A stretch of 64,000 bases of DNA from Sipunculus nudus (GCA_026874595.1 CM049321.1:50265297-50329296); one strand, 5' to 3'. Numbered from the stretch's first letter, positions 23,760-37,188 are shown. Made by a program: numbers and translations. Notes: generated by a model from the letters alone, not told the origin.

Positions 23760-26700
23760 AAATGAGAAAATAATACTTGTAACCACAGCAGATATTTATA
23801 TATAGGACACAGTGCTCTTATTTTGATGTGCTTGAGATGTCTAGTTGTTCAGTATTTTGAATCACCATTTCCTTATAAACTAGGATATCTCCAAGCGACT
23901 TATTTAAGTGGGATAGGTGTATATTTATTAATTTGGTCTGCAGTCCGTAATTTAAGACCACATAAACAGTTTTCCGGGACTCACCATTCAGAGGATAAAC
24001 GCTTAAGTGAAAATGTGGCAGGACCTGTTATTATGTTAGCGTTTTATTAAAAAAAAAGTGTGTCACTTGGTTACATAAATGAGGAGGTCACGGTTATCAT
24101 TTTTAATTAGTTCCAGATACAATTTATGCACATTATATGCTTTCTAAGGTATAGTTCGAATGCCTTTCAGATTCTGATGATCTTAAAAGCCCAGTTTTAC
24201 ATGCAATGAGGTAATGCTATATAGTTCTGTAGGGCTGAGGGTTTAAATCCCAATTTGCTGTTCCGCAGAAACTCTTAAAAAGCAATCTTGGCTGACATTC
24301 AGACAAAAAAAATCATGAAGAATGAAACGAAAAAAAAAAGCCGGGTAAGAGGGCCATGTAAAGATGGATTAATTTGTTTAAAATACCTATCGCAACAAAC
24401 CTTAAAGCGATACGGGATGAGTATTTACTTTCACTGAATGCCATTTCCTCGAGATTTGCCGTAAGTTTACTATTTCCTGCTTATTAATATTAAAAAAAAT
24501 GGTTTGGTAGAGATTATAATTTATTGTTATATAAAACCGAAATGGACATCTCCACAAAGATAATTTTTTATGCTTCATGGCTTACATGTAAGCTGTCACT
24601 TATAAACGCTTTGTATGTTTTTATAAGCTCTAACTACACTTACCTTGTGTGAAGATGATTCCGTATAACCTCATAAGGGTAACAGGTTCCTCAATCAATT
24701 AGTTTATGATCCAGAAGTCACACACATGCATTATCTCTTCAAACCAGTGGAACTTGTGTTTGGCCAAGAAACTAGCAATCATAAGCTCAAAACAAAAATA
24801 CTTACTGAAGAAACGTTAAGAAAATGTATTCAACTGTAACCATGCACCAAGGGCACCCGAAAAAAAATAAAAAAAACATGTACTTTAAGATGTCCGTAAT
24901 ATGAACTATTGGATTTGAAGTGAGAGCTCTGAAGGCGACTTTGATGAAAATCTCAAGCAGAAACAATTATCGCTGTTTTTTTTTTTCCAAAGCAATACTT
25001 GAACAGGTATTCTGTTATTCCCAATAATCCATTATTTACATTCAATAATTTTTATGGCGTCATCCAACTGTGTTATCTTTTGTTTCAGGCTGTCTTCAAT
25101 TGGCTGTTTACTGACGGGATTTAAAAATAACTGGCTGTATGCAGCAGTTTTGTTTCAATTGTTTAGTCGGAAATTTTAGTCAAATTTAGTCAACATAGGT
25201 ACTTTGAAGACGAGCTTTTAATGTCTGCCAAGCTTCTTCCATGGACATATTACATAAAGATAATCTAACGATTTTTTTCGTGTCGTCCGAACGACATTAG
25301 ATTAATGTAACCAAATAATATAACTCAAATACGGAAACGGGCAATAAAAATAGGATTAAAATATGCTCTCTCCACTGTTTGTTCTCAACACATTTGTTTT
25401 CCTTTGTGAAAGCTAATGTTACTTTGAAGAAATACGTGAAGATATCGAGACCCTCATATGATTAAGTTGGCAGTCTGGTACTTATAAATTTCATTAACTG
25501 GTGGCCAAACTCTATATTTATAGCTTAATGCTGATGAACAGCTATAGTACAAGGTGATGAAAACCAATATAGTTAAATGAATCCTCGGGCGATAAAAATA
25601 AACATGGCGAGAATTTACAAATTAGTATATAACTTTTTCTTGTTTATGTTAAGTTTGGATTAAGAGTCTTTAATGGCCAATTTGATGCACGTGCATATTG
25701 CTGATTGTTTCGTTCATTTAATATGTCATTTCAACATTTAATCACCTCAAATAAATAAATCTAGTTTATTTCATTTGGCTTTTTTTATCTACTACTTACC
25801 GGGTCAAATAATTTAAAATAGCGAAATACACGTCATATTTTCTGCCTATTTATCTTTCTCCATCCAATGTAGTGTGTAAATGAAATTATCAAATGAAAAC
25901 AGTCCGACTTCTGGAAAAATGAGTTACTTTTCTGATCAGAACGTAGGGGTTAACGTTTATTTCTTTACTCATCTCTCCAGGATTTCCGTCTAATTGACAG
26001 TGGAGGTGTCAAGGAAACTCATGTAATTTTACGTTGAAGGGCAAGTTCTATGGGAATTTACTTTAATGTTCCAATCAACCTGAATCTGACAGTAGCACCA
26101 GACAGACTGATAAGGTATAGAACTCGCCTATGAATAGGTCTCTTGTTATCCATGCACGGAATATCCTTTCCCAAAAGAATGCCGTATACAATTCTCAAAT
26201 CCATGCATTCTATGTTTTCCTGTTATATTCTTTACCAACTATACCCAAGATGTGATATGGATATTTCTCTTTCTAATGGGTTCAGAAGACATGCCATAAA
26301 ACACAAAGAGAAGCTCCATCAATTTCATTCCAGGTATATATTTATGTTTATTCTGCCTCCGTGTTATGCCCCAACAATGGGGATGATTATAGACCCGGGA
26401 ACTGCAATGGCAGTAGACACCTGGTGACACAAGGATACAAAAAAAAACATATGAAAAGGAAACAAGTGCTACTGCCCTGTCATGTAGTCCCAAACCTAAA
26501 TGGAACTCTGCAGATATACATACTTAAATTAGTAATTATATATGAGAGCATAAAAAATGGAGGCGCTTACCTCCACTAAACAAATAAAAAAATACCCATG
26601 TCTTTTAAACATGCTGACATTTCCTTTCGTCAGAATCAACACATCTGACGACCTGTAAAGTAAGTGAGAGTATTATCAAAGAGAATGGTCAGGGACCTCG

Positions 26701-26790
26701 AGCTGTTGGGCCGTACCTGTAAGAACGAATTCTGTGATTCAAAGATTGTATGTTTCCTAGCACCGAGTCCTTTTTTTTATTGTTACTAAT
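23760..26790 (+). repeat. Segmental duplication block D1 (pairs with 58985-63945)
   Basis: 23760-24840 matches 58985-60060. 25930-26780 matches 62630-63940, including the CTGACGACCTGTAAAGTAAG segment (26645, 63790). In D2 the middle is replaced by a LINE. In D1 the copy is missing about 450 bp (equivalent to 63057-63507), including the head of the SINE. Confidence 0.85.
26355..26576 (+). mobile_element. tRNA-derived SINE, 5'-truncated
   Basis: Begins at TTATGCCCCAACAATGGGGA and runs to the family 3' end GCGCTTACCTCCAC. The intact counterpart is at 63361-63722, so the truncation is a deletion in D1 that also removed flanking DNA. Confidence 0.8.
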
Positions 26791-29417
26791 TGTACTCTTT
26801 CTCGTATTTTTTTTTCATTAAATTATTATGTGATTTTTTTTTATTCGTGAGATTTTCATTGAAAGAGGGTTACGCTTTTGTTGTTCATATGGGCCATTTA
26901 AGGATTTTATGGCCAACTATAGCACAATTTTGTAGCCTTGCGAATTGGCGAATTAGCAAGCTATCTCATGGCCTATTAAGCACAATTCTCACCGTGAATT
27001 TTTCATCATGTTTATAAAATTTGTAGGGTTAAGCTGTCAATATTAATTGGGCCTTTGTGTGTTGAAGTGTCAGAATTCATGAACACCTTAGATGAATTGC
27101 CGGGCACTTACATTATTGTGATGGCTTAGCCTTGATTACATGGCAACTCTGCCCAGTTTAATTTCACTTTCAAGCACCTTCGTTAAACCTTCGTTCAATG
27201 TAGCTTTTGTTACCCTTTACGTAAAGCTATGTTTGGTTGAACCATTTCGTATGAATCTTAATGAGAGATAAACTTTGCATTGACAACCAGTAAAGAACTG
27301 GGGCCAAGCCCTCAGCATTTGGCTCTTGTATTTCCAATTTTAAGTTCATTATACTGCAACCCTGAGTATTGCAAGTTTATCTCTCACGAAGCCCAAATCT
27401 CTACAACAAATCTTACCTCGACGTATAAATGGGGAAAAAAAGAAAAGTATATCCTCTTCGCTGCATAATTTGGTGACAGACTGAGCAGAACAACGTTTGT
27501 GTCATTATCTTAAATCACAGGCCTCGGAGAGTTTTTTCTCATATATTTGCCTATTTCTTGGCTGATAAGTCAATGCTTCAGCGACGTGACCTTCATTTCC
27601 TGGAGGAAATGGGTGTAGCAACTAATTATGATTTTCAAAGCGTCCCAAGTGGGTAATTACCTGTTGCACTTAAAGAAATATCTATCTCATTGAAAAACAG
27701 TTTGAAAGTCCATAGAATGAAATGCTGGCTTTTTTGGTCATAAGCCATGAATGAATGAGATTGAAAGCAATATATATACTGTCCTGGCAAATTCTATGTG
27801 ACCGAATATTTATGTGAAGAGACCTGAAGCGGTTGGACGAGCTGTGAACAAGCTGACAACTTAACCGGGAAATATTCTGTATATAAGGCACGTGAAAGAT
27901 TAAGACAATTGAAAAAAGAATCCAGTGGCTGTGATTTGACTATTCTGAGAAAGGATGCCTGTGTTTTGTTGACCTCATCGTGTTTTGCGCAAAAACTAGT
28001 TTTAATGTACAAAATAACTCTCATAATTGTAAAGCTTCTGCATTTTTGTTCCATGTATTGTATTGTCCGTATCATATGCAAAGTGGATACAAAAGAATGG
28101 TCCTATACATGGTCTCATTCAAAAGAAGACTCCCATTTAGGTTGTTCTTTCTTTGCGTCAGTGTTAAGGAAAAATGCCATCTGCAAGCTATATGTTACTT
28201 CCTGCCTACTGATGTGAAAAGGATTGATGTGGAAACAAATTTATTGTGAGGAGTCAATGATATTATAGAACTGTTGTCACATTACGTAAAACCATAAACG
28301 TTGGCTTTATGTGTTTACATCTTAACTTCTGTTTATGTGTTATTTATTGCAGGAAAGAACGGATGAAAACGTCTTAACTTTGTCTAACAATAATATAAAA
28401 CGTCTGAGATTACACGAGATTAAGCCATATTTGATAAAGTTATTATCAAACCTAAGTGTTAACATGCTTTTTTGTAACATTTAACATTTTATAAAATTAC
28501 AGAACTGTTCAGATATAGACAGCTGAGTAAATATTTGGCTTTATTTTGTCACCAACTCCAGATGCAATTATGGCAAACTATTATGATTGGTCAATATTGA
28601 AGAAAATAACAAAATAAATAAATCGAGATTATCTGGGAAACTTTCTGGGTGTAAGGTTGTCAGCATGAAGGCTTATGTCAATCTTTGTCAAATGGAAATG
28701 GGGGTCTCTCCTTTTGCAGCTCTAACTATAAATGTTTATTACTATTTCAAGGAGACTGGATGTAGCCAGACATTGGATGTAGATGTATGGGCGTTCACTT
28801 TACATACAATCTTCAATCAACAAACACGGGACTAAAAACATGGCAAGATAAAGTATATTTATCAGAAAATAAGGTAAAATTCACCTAGTCCTTGGGTATT
28901 TTACTTAGTACATTTTACGTCACGTATTCATTATATCAAAGAGAACCCAATAAAGAAAATATGTACAGTTGCAACTGTCGTTACTTTGTATCACTGCGTC
29001 TTAATAATACTCCGTAAACATGTACCAGCGACCTCTTTAAACAACTTCGAAAGGGAGGACCTAATGCGTACCAGACGGTACACATCCGATAATCACCTTT
29101 GCAGGAAGTCGTACATCGTAGTCATCCTTTCACCAAGGAGTACCCCTATCACGTATCACTATACAGGTTAACCATCTAAATTTCTAGTTCATACATGTTT
29201 TAGTCTACAGGACCACACCAGATATAGCCGTGAACTATACATTCTTCACAAAATGTAGGAACATTCGATATAGCCGAAATCTAGATATTTACGCCGGGAT
29301 ACCCTGTTCGGCAACGCATGTGTCGTCACTAACAAGTATGAAAAAAAAACTCTTACTTCATTTACCCGACTGAATAAGGTTCACTGCTCATGTCCGTTAG
29401 TAGGAACTAGCCCAATA
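26790..29417. other. Unique interval without a recognisable gene
   Basis: Overlapping short frames at 27794-28249 on both strands and a frame at 28587-28835 show no recognised domain or codon-level support. I see no repeats or structured elements of note. Confidence 0.55.
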
Positions 29418-30040
29418 GTGACCACTGTGTCAATCGGTCCGTCCTTCCGTCCTTCAGTCTGCAACGCTTTCTATCGCACGCGATATCTCAACAAAAACAT
29501 GCTTGATCATTTTCAAATTCACTGGGATCATGAGGGCTCGAAACCTTTTGAATTCCAGACCGGTCGGACTTCAAATATGTCCGCCAGAGCGCAATCGATG
29601 ATTTTATTTCGCAAGTGATATCTTAACAAGACCAGGTTTGATCTTCCTCAAATTCAAGGGGATTATTGGAAGATATAACGGCACCAGACCTATCCAATCA
29701 CACACTTTTCGGGATTTAATAATGGCCGCCATACCAAAAATGATTATTTCTTTTACTGTGACCACCTTGTCAATTGGTCCGTCCATCCGTCTCCCGCCCG
29801 TCAGTCAGCGACGCTTCCTATCGCACGCGATTTTTCAACAAGAACAGGCTTGATATTGCTCATATTACCAGAGATGATTGATGCATATGAGGGCTCCGGA
29901 CCTATCGAAATCCAGACCTGACCGAATTCCAACATGACCACCTCAGAACAATCGGTTATATATTCTTACGCACGCGTATCTCAACAAGATACTTGATTTT
30001 CTTCAAACTCAAGGGGATGATTGGTGCCTAAATTTCATAA
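29418..30040 (+). repeat. Direct repeat, period about 340 bp, nearly two units
   Basis: GTGACCAC(T/C)..GTCAAT(C/T)GGTCCGTCC opens units at 29418 and 29758. Both contain CTATCGCACGCGAT, CTCAACA or TTCAACA with AACA(T/G)GCTTGAT, and GAGGGCTC. A partial echo (TCTCAACAAGA...CTTCAAACTCAAGGGGAT) is at 29968-30015. The CTTGATCTTCCTCAAATTCA-type core recurs within the units (29637). This looks like a dispersed mollusc-type repeat; the family is not known to me. Confidence 0.7.
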
Positions 30041-31270
30041 AAAAACGTTTTCCGTTATTTGTTAGTTGGCTATCTCATTAATCCTTTTAATGGTTCTATA
30101 AAGTGTGCAGGAAAGTTACAATAACCGGGCTGCTTTTCGCCGGTCATAATGTCGGGAATTTAATTCTCCCGAAGGAATCAGAAAATATATTTCTACTTTA
30201 TGTTGATAAATTTCGTACTCGTTAATGCAAATATATCTTCCATACCATGAACCCTTATCACATACTGGAGGGTGCATACAACTATAGACAGACATACAGA
30301 TAACATGATCGTACTTAATATTACTACTACAAAAACAAATCTAGCTAGAAGGTAAGATTGAGGCTGGTTAGGCCAAGAGGGTACAGCCGCCGCAATAGAA
30401 AAACAGAAGAATAAACAGCATTAAATCCCAATTGAAAATGGAGCGTAATTTATGCACAGAAATGGTTACATAGTGCGTAATTCAAACATTAAATGGAAAA
30501 TCGATCACACTCTTAAAAGGAACGACCATGATTCTGATTGTATATTTCTAAAAAAGATGAAACCTGTGTTTCCAAAAATACAAATCGATTGATAAGAAAC
30601 CTTATCTGATAGAACACACATTTCACAGTCTGTTCCATACAAATCAAGCTCCCTTTGAACGGTTCAGCAGGAAAATGACTCAGATTTCTTCAAAATTCTA
30701 CTATATTATACGTACAGAAGATTCGACTAATTCCAGTTCTATAATAGATTTCTTTTCGCGTCAGTATGCGAAAAGAAATTAAGATAAATCATTATCAGAA
30801 ACATACAATTCATCTTTTTTGTTTCAACAGCTGTTCTAAACAGCTATCTCTGGTGATCGGAACCAAGGTCTCCTGTCAAAAGCTGATGCATTACATATTC
30901 AAAAGAATTTCTCAAAACTGTTAAGGATATCTTTTCAGGTCCGACACGCATGGTTCCCATCAGAACATGTCCAACAAAAACGAAAAACAAATCGGAAACG
31001 TCTCACTGGAGATCAATGTTGTCTGAAGTTCAATGAACGATTGTCATTGGATGTGGCCCCCATCTGTCTCTCTAGGAAGTTAAACCGCGGTCAACACGTT
31101 TATCAAATCGAGAACGGAAAAAAGAGCCACCCTCTGGAAATCACCTTAGATAATGTGACAAGAAAGGGTTTGATCATTCCGTATGAAAGAACGAATGATG
31201 GAAAAGCATATTTTCCCATATTTTCTGTCGTCTTTCTGTCTGCCCCTGCTTCCTTCTAGCTAATCTTTCC
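30041..31270. other. Interval without a recognisable gene
   Basis: The frame at 31041-31259 is not recognised. A perfect 12-bp hairpin is at 30748-30779. Confidence 0.5.
30748..30779. other. Perfect 12-bp inverted repeat with 8-nt loop
   Basis: ATTTCTTTTCGC, loop GTCAGTAT, GCGAAAAGAAAT. Isolated; no adjacent gene recognised. It does not match the histone mRNA stem-loop. Confidence 0.6.
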
Positions 31271-31288
31271 AACTCTCGTTTTATTAAT

Positions 31289-31495
31289 CTCTCTCTCTCT
31301 CTCTCCCTCTCTCTCTCTCTCTCCTCCCCTTTTCATTTCTTCTTTTTTCTCTGTTTCTCTCCCTTTCTGTCTCTCTCCCTGAACCCCTCTTTAATTTTAC
31401 TTCTGCCTCTGTTTCTCTCTGTTCTCTGTCTGTCTATCTGACTGTCTGTCTGTCTGCCTCTCTCTCTCTCTCTCTCTCTCTCATTCTTTCTCTCT
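31289..31495. repeat. Polypyrimidine/(CT)n-rich tract
   Basis: CTCTCTCT runs mixed with CTGTCTGT and CCCTCT. Strong strand asymmetry and no coding signal. Confidence 0.9.
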
Positions 31496-32594
31496 CTGTG
31501 AATTTCCTGGAATATGAGCTCATAAATTAATCACTTATTCCTGCGTTTATTCAATTTCCCCAAAGGCTTTGACTTCGGGAGGGTTTGACTCAAGCGCTAT
31601 ACTAGGCACTAGGAGGTGACTGTACCAATTCAACTAGAAAGAAAGGACACGAATCGAAGCAAGGAACAAATGTAAATGCAGTTAAACATCCGTTTAACTG
31701 CTCACGTCATGCACATACGATAGGAGAGAGTGTTTTTCCTTTGACATTGGTCCATCGGTCTAATAGATTGGATCAATATAATAACTACAATTCTCCTGTG
31801 TATTTGTGTATGTAATTTTGTGACAACTCGAATGTTAAGGTTGAATAAAGACGGAGAGGATAACGTTGGTCATAATTATTAATTATTTCTGGTATTTAAT
31901 TGAGCAACATCTCGTTTATAATATTTATCTGCAAACAAAAGGCGGTTGACGTTCTACTGTAAAGAAGATAACATTATAGTGTAATCAACTTTATATTGTA
32001 TTTATCTTAATTAGCATTTCAGCCACGAAATCCATCATCAAAGTGCTATTAAACTAATGAATTCTCTCAAATAATGAAGTAATGAAATGTGTCTAACGTG
32101 GAGCTATTAACCATGTATTCAGTTAAATGATCGGTCAATTTAATTTGTAATATCCGTGAACTTTTACCCCGTTACGACGCTTTTTCCGTCCTCTGGCATC
32201 ACATGTCAAGCAAATTCTAAATTATAATATAACATTATCAATATCTTTTAATCCCCGATAGTGAATTTATTCCCTGAAGGTGATTATTTTGCCACAATTT
32301 CACTTGTATGTAAAACTTTTTTTTTTGTTTTTGTTTTAATGACCCTTATTGCAATATACTCTGCCTTTGACAAAACCATATCCACTCCGACAGATAGAGG
32401 GGATGGAATGAATACTTCAAAATACTTATTACTTTTTATCTGTCAGCACAATAACAATTAAGAATATAATGAAAAATAAATAAACATACAACATTAACAT
32501 ACAGATGAAATACTTTCTTTAATTTTTATAAATCTATCAAAGAAAATTTGAATCAAGTAAGGATATTTTAAATATTTCTGCATATATACATGTT
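31496..32594. other. Between CT-rich tract and LINE 3' end
   Basis: No gene is recognised in the left part. The right part (about 32320-32594) is probably the LINE 3' UTR. A T-run at 32317-32326 on the plus strand could be its A-tail, but the exact element end is not defined. Confidence 0.4.
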
Positions 32595-32915
32595 TCATAA
32601 TATCTTGCGATACATATTGTCGTATTTTTTACTCTCTGATAGGCTAATTTCATTATATTTACAATGCATATTGTACTTAAAAATGGCATACGTAGTTACT
32701 GATATTATGAAATTGTTCATTTTTACAAAATTACCATCCAGTGCGTATTTATGACCAATTACGAGCGTTTCCCAGTTTATCTGGATATGAAGTATTTTCA
32801 AAATATTTTCCCATATCCCCCTCAATAATTTACATTCATACAGCATATGTTCAGCATTTTCATTTACATTACAAAATTTACAAAGATGGGAAATACTCGA
32901 GTTCCATTTGGACAC
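32595..32915 (-). pseudogene. LINE ORF2 C-terminus with zinc motif
   Basis: CKFCNVNENAEHMLYECKL has C-x2-C-x7-H-x4-C spacing, as in the zf-RVT segment at the C-terminus of L1/Tx1 ORF2. It ends at a stop at 32595-32597. It is in a different frame from the preceding segment. Confidence 0.75.
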
Positions 32916-33019
32916 GTTGGTACCTGTTGGAATAATGCCATGTAATAATTTGAAATTAAATTATGATAGTTTTTTCGTTTGCATGTTTTTAATTTTACAC
33001 TGATAGACTTTTGTCCAAC

Positions 33020-33682
33020 TTATTTTTTTTTTAATTTTTCCTGCAAAATAATTTGATGTTTGGGAGAAGACATTTTTCTTCTTACTAATTCACTGTAAAA
33101 GAATTTTGATTTTTTCTTATATATATAAATATTATGTTTACCAAGCGTGTATGTGTGTTCTAGATAAACCGATTTCTTTATGAATTGTTCTTTTGGAAAT
33201 AGAGAAAGAGTCTTTTTAACGGCATTTTTAACCTTTATATATTCCGATATCCAATTGTGTTTTATTTTTAATTTCTTTAAAAGGTTGCTGACTGATATAA
33301 AAGTGCCATCATTGTTCAGAACATCTCGAATATAAATTATATTTTCTTCAACCCAAGCTTTAAAATATAAGCATTTATTATTGATCATAAATTCAGTGTT
33401 ACCCCATAATGGTTGTTTTAAAATATCTTCTCGTGAAGTAATCTCTCTTTTAACCTTACATTTATTAAAAGCTGATATCACTTCTTTATCAAACTGGGGT
33501 ATATGTTTCAATATGCAAAACTGCTTTATTGATACACAGTTTGTGTTAAATACCCAGTCTGTATGGAGCCCACAGTTGTGTAAATAATATTTAAAGATAT
33601 GTTTCCATTTATTTTCTTCATAAAGTATTCTTGGTACCCATGCAGCTTTAAATGAAAGTAACCAACTATTGATATCGATCAT
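33020..33682 (-). pseudogene. LINE ORF2, post-RT region
   Basis: 220-codon frame starting at DINSWLLSFKAAWVPRILYE, a typical post-RT segment of Tx1/L1 ORF2 (short hydrophobic WxxSFKxxW-type block). It links RT to the zinc motif. Separated from its neighbours by frame changes. Confidence 0.7.
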
Positions 33683-33882
33683 TTTAAGACCGCCTTCCTC
33701 TATATCTCTTATTAAAACTGCCCTTTAATTTTTTTCTGTTTTATTCCAAATATAGTCATAAATAACTTTGTTTATTCTTTTTTCGAATCCGTCCGGAATT
33801 GGTAGTACCGAAGCTTGAAATGCTATTTTGGATAAAAGTATTGTCTTATCAATTAATATTTTTCCAATTAAACTTAGATTCC

Positions 33883-34898
33883 TCAACTTCCATATATGTT
33901 ATTCTCTATTTTATTTATTTTATCTTCCCAGTTTAGTTTTTCTATACATTTCTCATCATATTCAAACCAAATTCCTAAGCATTTCACTGGCTGTTTTGTC
34001 CATTTTACTCCTATTGGATCTTTATGCCTCTTATTATTTCCCAGATCTAAAGCGGTAGTTTTTTCCATATTTAGTTTTAAACCAGCTAGGTTTCCAAATT
34101 CATAAATTTCCTTAAAGGCAGTTGAAACTGAGTTATCATTTCTCAGAGTCAAAGTAGTATCATCTGCATATTGGCTAAGTTTTATTTCTTTACTGCCAAA
34201 AATAAAGCCGTTAATATTATCATTTGTTCGTATTTTTTGTGCCAATATTTCAACTGAAATAATTAAAAGTAATGCAGATACTGGACAGCCCTGTCGTATA
34301 CCTCTTTTCATTACATTTTTTTAAGATAACCATCCGTTATTTTTGGTAGTAAAAAGTGGGTTATTGTAAATAGTTTTAATCCAGTTGATAAAGTTCTGAC
34401 CAAAAATAATTTTTTTAAAAGTTTCAAACATAAAATTCCGTTCTAAGCTATCAAAAGCCTTTGTAAAATCGAGAAAAATTAACCCCCTTCTTTATTATAT
34501 TTCTTAGCAAATTCAAATATGTCCGTGATTAGGCGTAAATTATTTCCGATGTATTTACCTTTAATATATCCGGTCTGATCTGTGTCAATTATTTTTGGTA
34601 AAATATTTTGCAATCTATTTGTTAATACTTGTGCTAATATTTTATAATCAGTGTTACAGAGGCTTATAGGTCTATAATTATTTAAATTATATTTGTCTCC
34701 TTTCTTAAATAATATTGCTATTACAGCTGTACGCATTGTAGTACATAATTTATTGTGACGATACGATTCTATAAAAGCATTATATAAAAACTCTTTTAGG
34801 TCATCCGAAAAAGTTACGTAGAATTCAATAGGAATGCCATCTAATCCTGGGGACTTGTTTTTCTTCATTTGAGTAACAGCAATTTTAATTTCATCCAT
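33883..34898 (-). pseudogene. LINE ORF2 reverse transcriptase domain
   Basis: RT motifs occur in order: KSPGLDGIPIEFY, NYRPISLCNTDYKILAQVLT, DQTGYIKGKYIGNN, then (in another frame, about 34430-34490) LIFLDFTKAFDS with the first catalytic Asp, then RQGCPVSALLLI and YADDTTL with the catalytic Asp pair. The pattern is that of the L1/Tx1 group. Breaks lie at 34479 and 34311, on either side of motif A. Confidence 0.85.
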
Positions 34899-35326
34899 TG
34901 CATTTTTTCATCACATATATCTTTATCTTCATCACTTATAACATTTAAAGATTTTATATTATTTAAGTATTTCTGTATCTCTTTCACACATGGATTGTGT
35001 GATGTATATAAGTTTTTGTAATAATTATTTATATGATTTAGTATTCCTTCATCATCTTCTATTACATTATTGTTTTCTCTGATTTTATAAATAGTGTTAT
35101 CTGACAGGTTTTTATTTTCCAGCTTGAAAAAGTATTTCGTACTCTTTTCCCCTTGTTCAATCCAATTAGCTCTACTACGTATTTGAGCACATTTTGTTAT
35201 ATTATCAAATATTTCATTTTTTTCTAATTCAAGTAAATGCTTTTCTTCTTTTAATCTTTCTATATCCTTAGCTATTGAATTTAAACTAATAAGCTGTGAA
35301 ATTTGTTTAATCCTTTTGTCTATCAT
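34865..35326 (-). pseudogene. LINE ORF2, linker between endonuclease and RT
   Basis: A charged, helical region (IERLKEEKHLLELEKNEIFD) is followed by IRSRANWIEQGEKSTKYFFK, a conserved segment just before RT in L1/Tx1 ORF2. It ends in a frameshift overlapping the RT frame. Confidence 0.8.
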
Positions 35327-35336
35327 AGCTTATCTA

Positions 35337-35768
35337 CTATTTTTTTTCTTTTCTTTTCGATTTAGAGTAGTTAATACTTGCTTCTTTTATGTTAATTTTT
35401 ATCATTTCCCAAGCTAGCCTCGCAGAATTGTGTTTATAACGGGTGTAAATAGAGGCAATGCAGTCTTTCATCAGCCCAATATAAATTGGATCATTTAATA
35501 GGCTGACGTTTAGTTTCCAATATCCCGGCCCTCTAATGCTTACTTTAAAATCCAGACATAACGTTATAGCTTTGTGATCTGACAGCCGATGTTCTTTTTG
35601 CTCTGACAGTACGTATTCACAGTCATAATTTAAGCAGTTCCAGAGTGCCGATTTAGAGATAAAGAAATAGTCAAGTCTACTGCTTACATTCCTTTCTGAC
35701 CATGTAAATCGGTTATTTAACCTGCCATAACAACTCCATATATCAGTTAGCTTTAAAGTATTTAACAT
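35337..35768 (-). pseudogene. LINE ORF2 endonuclease, C-terminal half
   Basis: Contains DIWSCYGRLNNRFTWSERN, SSRLDYFFIS and RLSDHKAITL, the last carrying the SDH catalytic histidine of AP-type LINE endonucleases. The frame is the same as the N-terminal half but is interrupted by two compensating shifts in between. Confidence 0.8.
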
Positions 35769-36308
35769 ATTTTCAATAGTATTCTACTTTGGTCTGCCAT
35801 ATGTGACATCGTGCTCCTGTCATCATCTTGCAGACAACAATTAAAATCACCTCCCATAATGATACACCTTAAAGAATCACTTTTTTGCCATTAACCATTT
35901 CTCTAAGTCCTCAAAGAAAAGTTTCCGTTCCCTTTCTTTGTTCGGTGCATAAACACATACTAAGCATAATTTTTTACCTTTGTATTCCGTATTCAACAGT
36001 ATTTTTCTACCATTTTTACAGCAATGAATATTTAAAATTTTTATATTTATTTTATTTGATAATAGTATTGCAACACTTCTGCTATGTGGTGACGATTCAT
36101 GACTATGATATATTTGACCTTTCCATGAACTATTAATTATATTCGATGATATTTTAGTGCAATAGGTTTCTTGTAAAAAAGTAATATGAACATTTCTATA
36201 TGTTAACCATGTATATAATTTCTTCCTTTTATCATAATTATTAAGACCTCTTATATTTAATGAACATATATTTAATTGTCTATTCAAATCTGTCATGTGG
36301 TTTTCCAT
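35769..36308 (-). pseudogene. LINE ORF2 endonuclease, N-terminal half
   Basis: Opens with ICSLNIRGLNNYDKRKKLY, then ITFLQETYCT (catalytic Glu) and LVCVYAPN. The frame stops at 35877. The next motif, IIMGGDFNCCLQDDDRS (GDFN), follows in another frame at about 35790-35850. All endonuclease motifs are therefore present but broken by frameshifts. Confidence 0.8.
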
Positions 36309-36354
36309 TGTCTTTCGTTTTTATATCCTTTATTTATTTTTTTTTTGTACTTTG

Positions 36355-36924
36355 TTAATAATATTCTCCATCACTTTCTTCAAAAACACGATCTTCGACG
36401 ACACCTCTTTGTTCAGATTGTGGGCTAAAGTCATATCTGCGAGATTTCATTGAAACTCTTAAGCTTGTATGTTTTTGCTGATTTGTTGACTGTTCGGATA
36501 GTTTTCGTTTCGGTGTTCCCATGCCTTGAAAAAACTGGTTGGACTCTTGGTCTTGTGCTGAGGCTATATTGCTAGTTGCTTTTTCTCTGTCATGATACTC
36601 CGCACTATAAAAGGATCTTATTTTCTCAAGTGTGGCACCATATAAGTTCCTACCAGGCCATGCATCCACCTTGGTGACTCTGGAGAGAAATTTGGACAGC
36701 CCTGTTCCCCACTGTTTATCTTGAACTGTGTGGGCGATCGGTGCTGTACCTGATTTCATGAGAGCTTCTTTGAATTCAGGGATCTGTTCTGCTTTCTCTA
36801 ACAGGATATTTTCCAAAATTTCAATTTCATGTCTGTCCACAGATTCATCAGAGTGCAAGATCTGGCCAATTCTCTTGGCAACTCCTGCATGTTTAGCGTT
36901 TTTAATTTCATTGGCCAACGCATC
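36355..36924 (-). pseudogene. LINE ORF1, NADAR domain C-terminal half and tail
   Basis: After an in-frame TAA (36925-36927) the same frame continues ANEIKNAKHAGVAKRIG, then ILLEKAEQIPEFKEAL, DKQWGTGL and WPGRNLYGATLEKIR. These are the C-terminal motifs of NADAR (YbiA-like, PF08719) proteins, which are N-glycosidases acting on ADP-ribose-type or riboflavin-pathway intermediates. A low-complexity tail follows (KRKLSEQSTN ... SQPSEQRG-like; E/D-rich end). The ORF ends about 45 nt before ORF2 begins. Confidence 0.75.
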
Positions 36925-37188
36925 TTATTCCAATTCATATGCGCATCTATAATGAAACGCATGTTCAGCGCTTTTAAAAGTTTTCCCGTACATTTCCAAA
37001 GAAAAAGGGAAGGAGTTGGAGAGAATATCATCATGGCCAGACACAATTTCCATTGATTGATCAGGTATGTAATGCTCACAGTATTTGCTACCTGGTTTGT
37101 GACCTTTCTTGTGACATACTATACAGGTCAGGTCCTTGAACTGATCATTATGAAAAAAATCTGCACTGAAATGGTCCAATTTATCCAT
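36925..37188 (-). pseudogene. LINE ORF1, zinc knuckle and NADAR N-terminal half
   Basis: CIVCHKKGHKPGSKYC is a C-x2-C-x4-H-x6-C knuckle. Then SGHDDILSNSFPFSLEMYGK and TFKSAEHAFHYRCAYELE follow, the LSNF-P...E-G-x-x-F-x-S-x-E-H-A signature of NADAR domains. A single stop codon breaks the domain after YELE. This frame is shifted relative to the RRM-like part upstream. Confidence 0.75.

Noticed and set aside
27794-28249. Overlapping ~100-residue frames on both strands
   Set aside because: No domain recognised. Frames occur on both strands in the same place, as expected by chance in this sequence.
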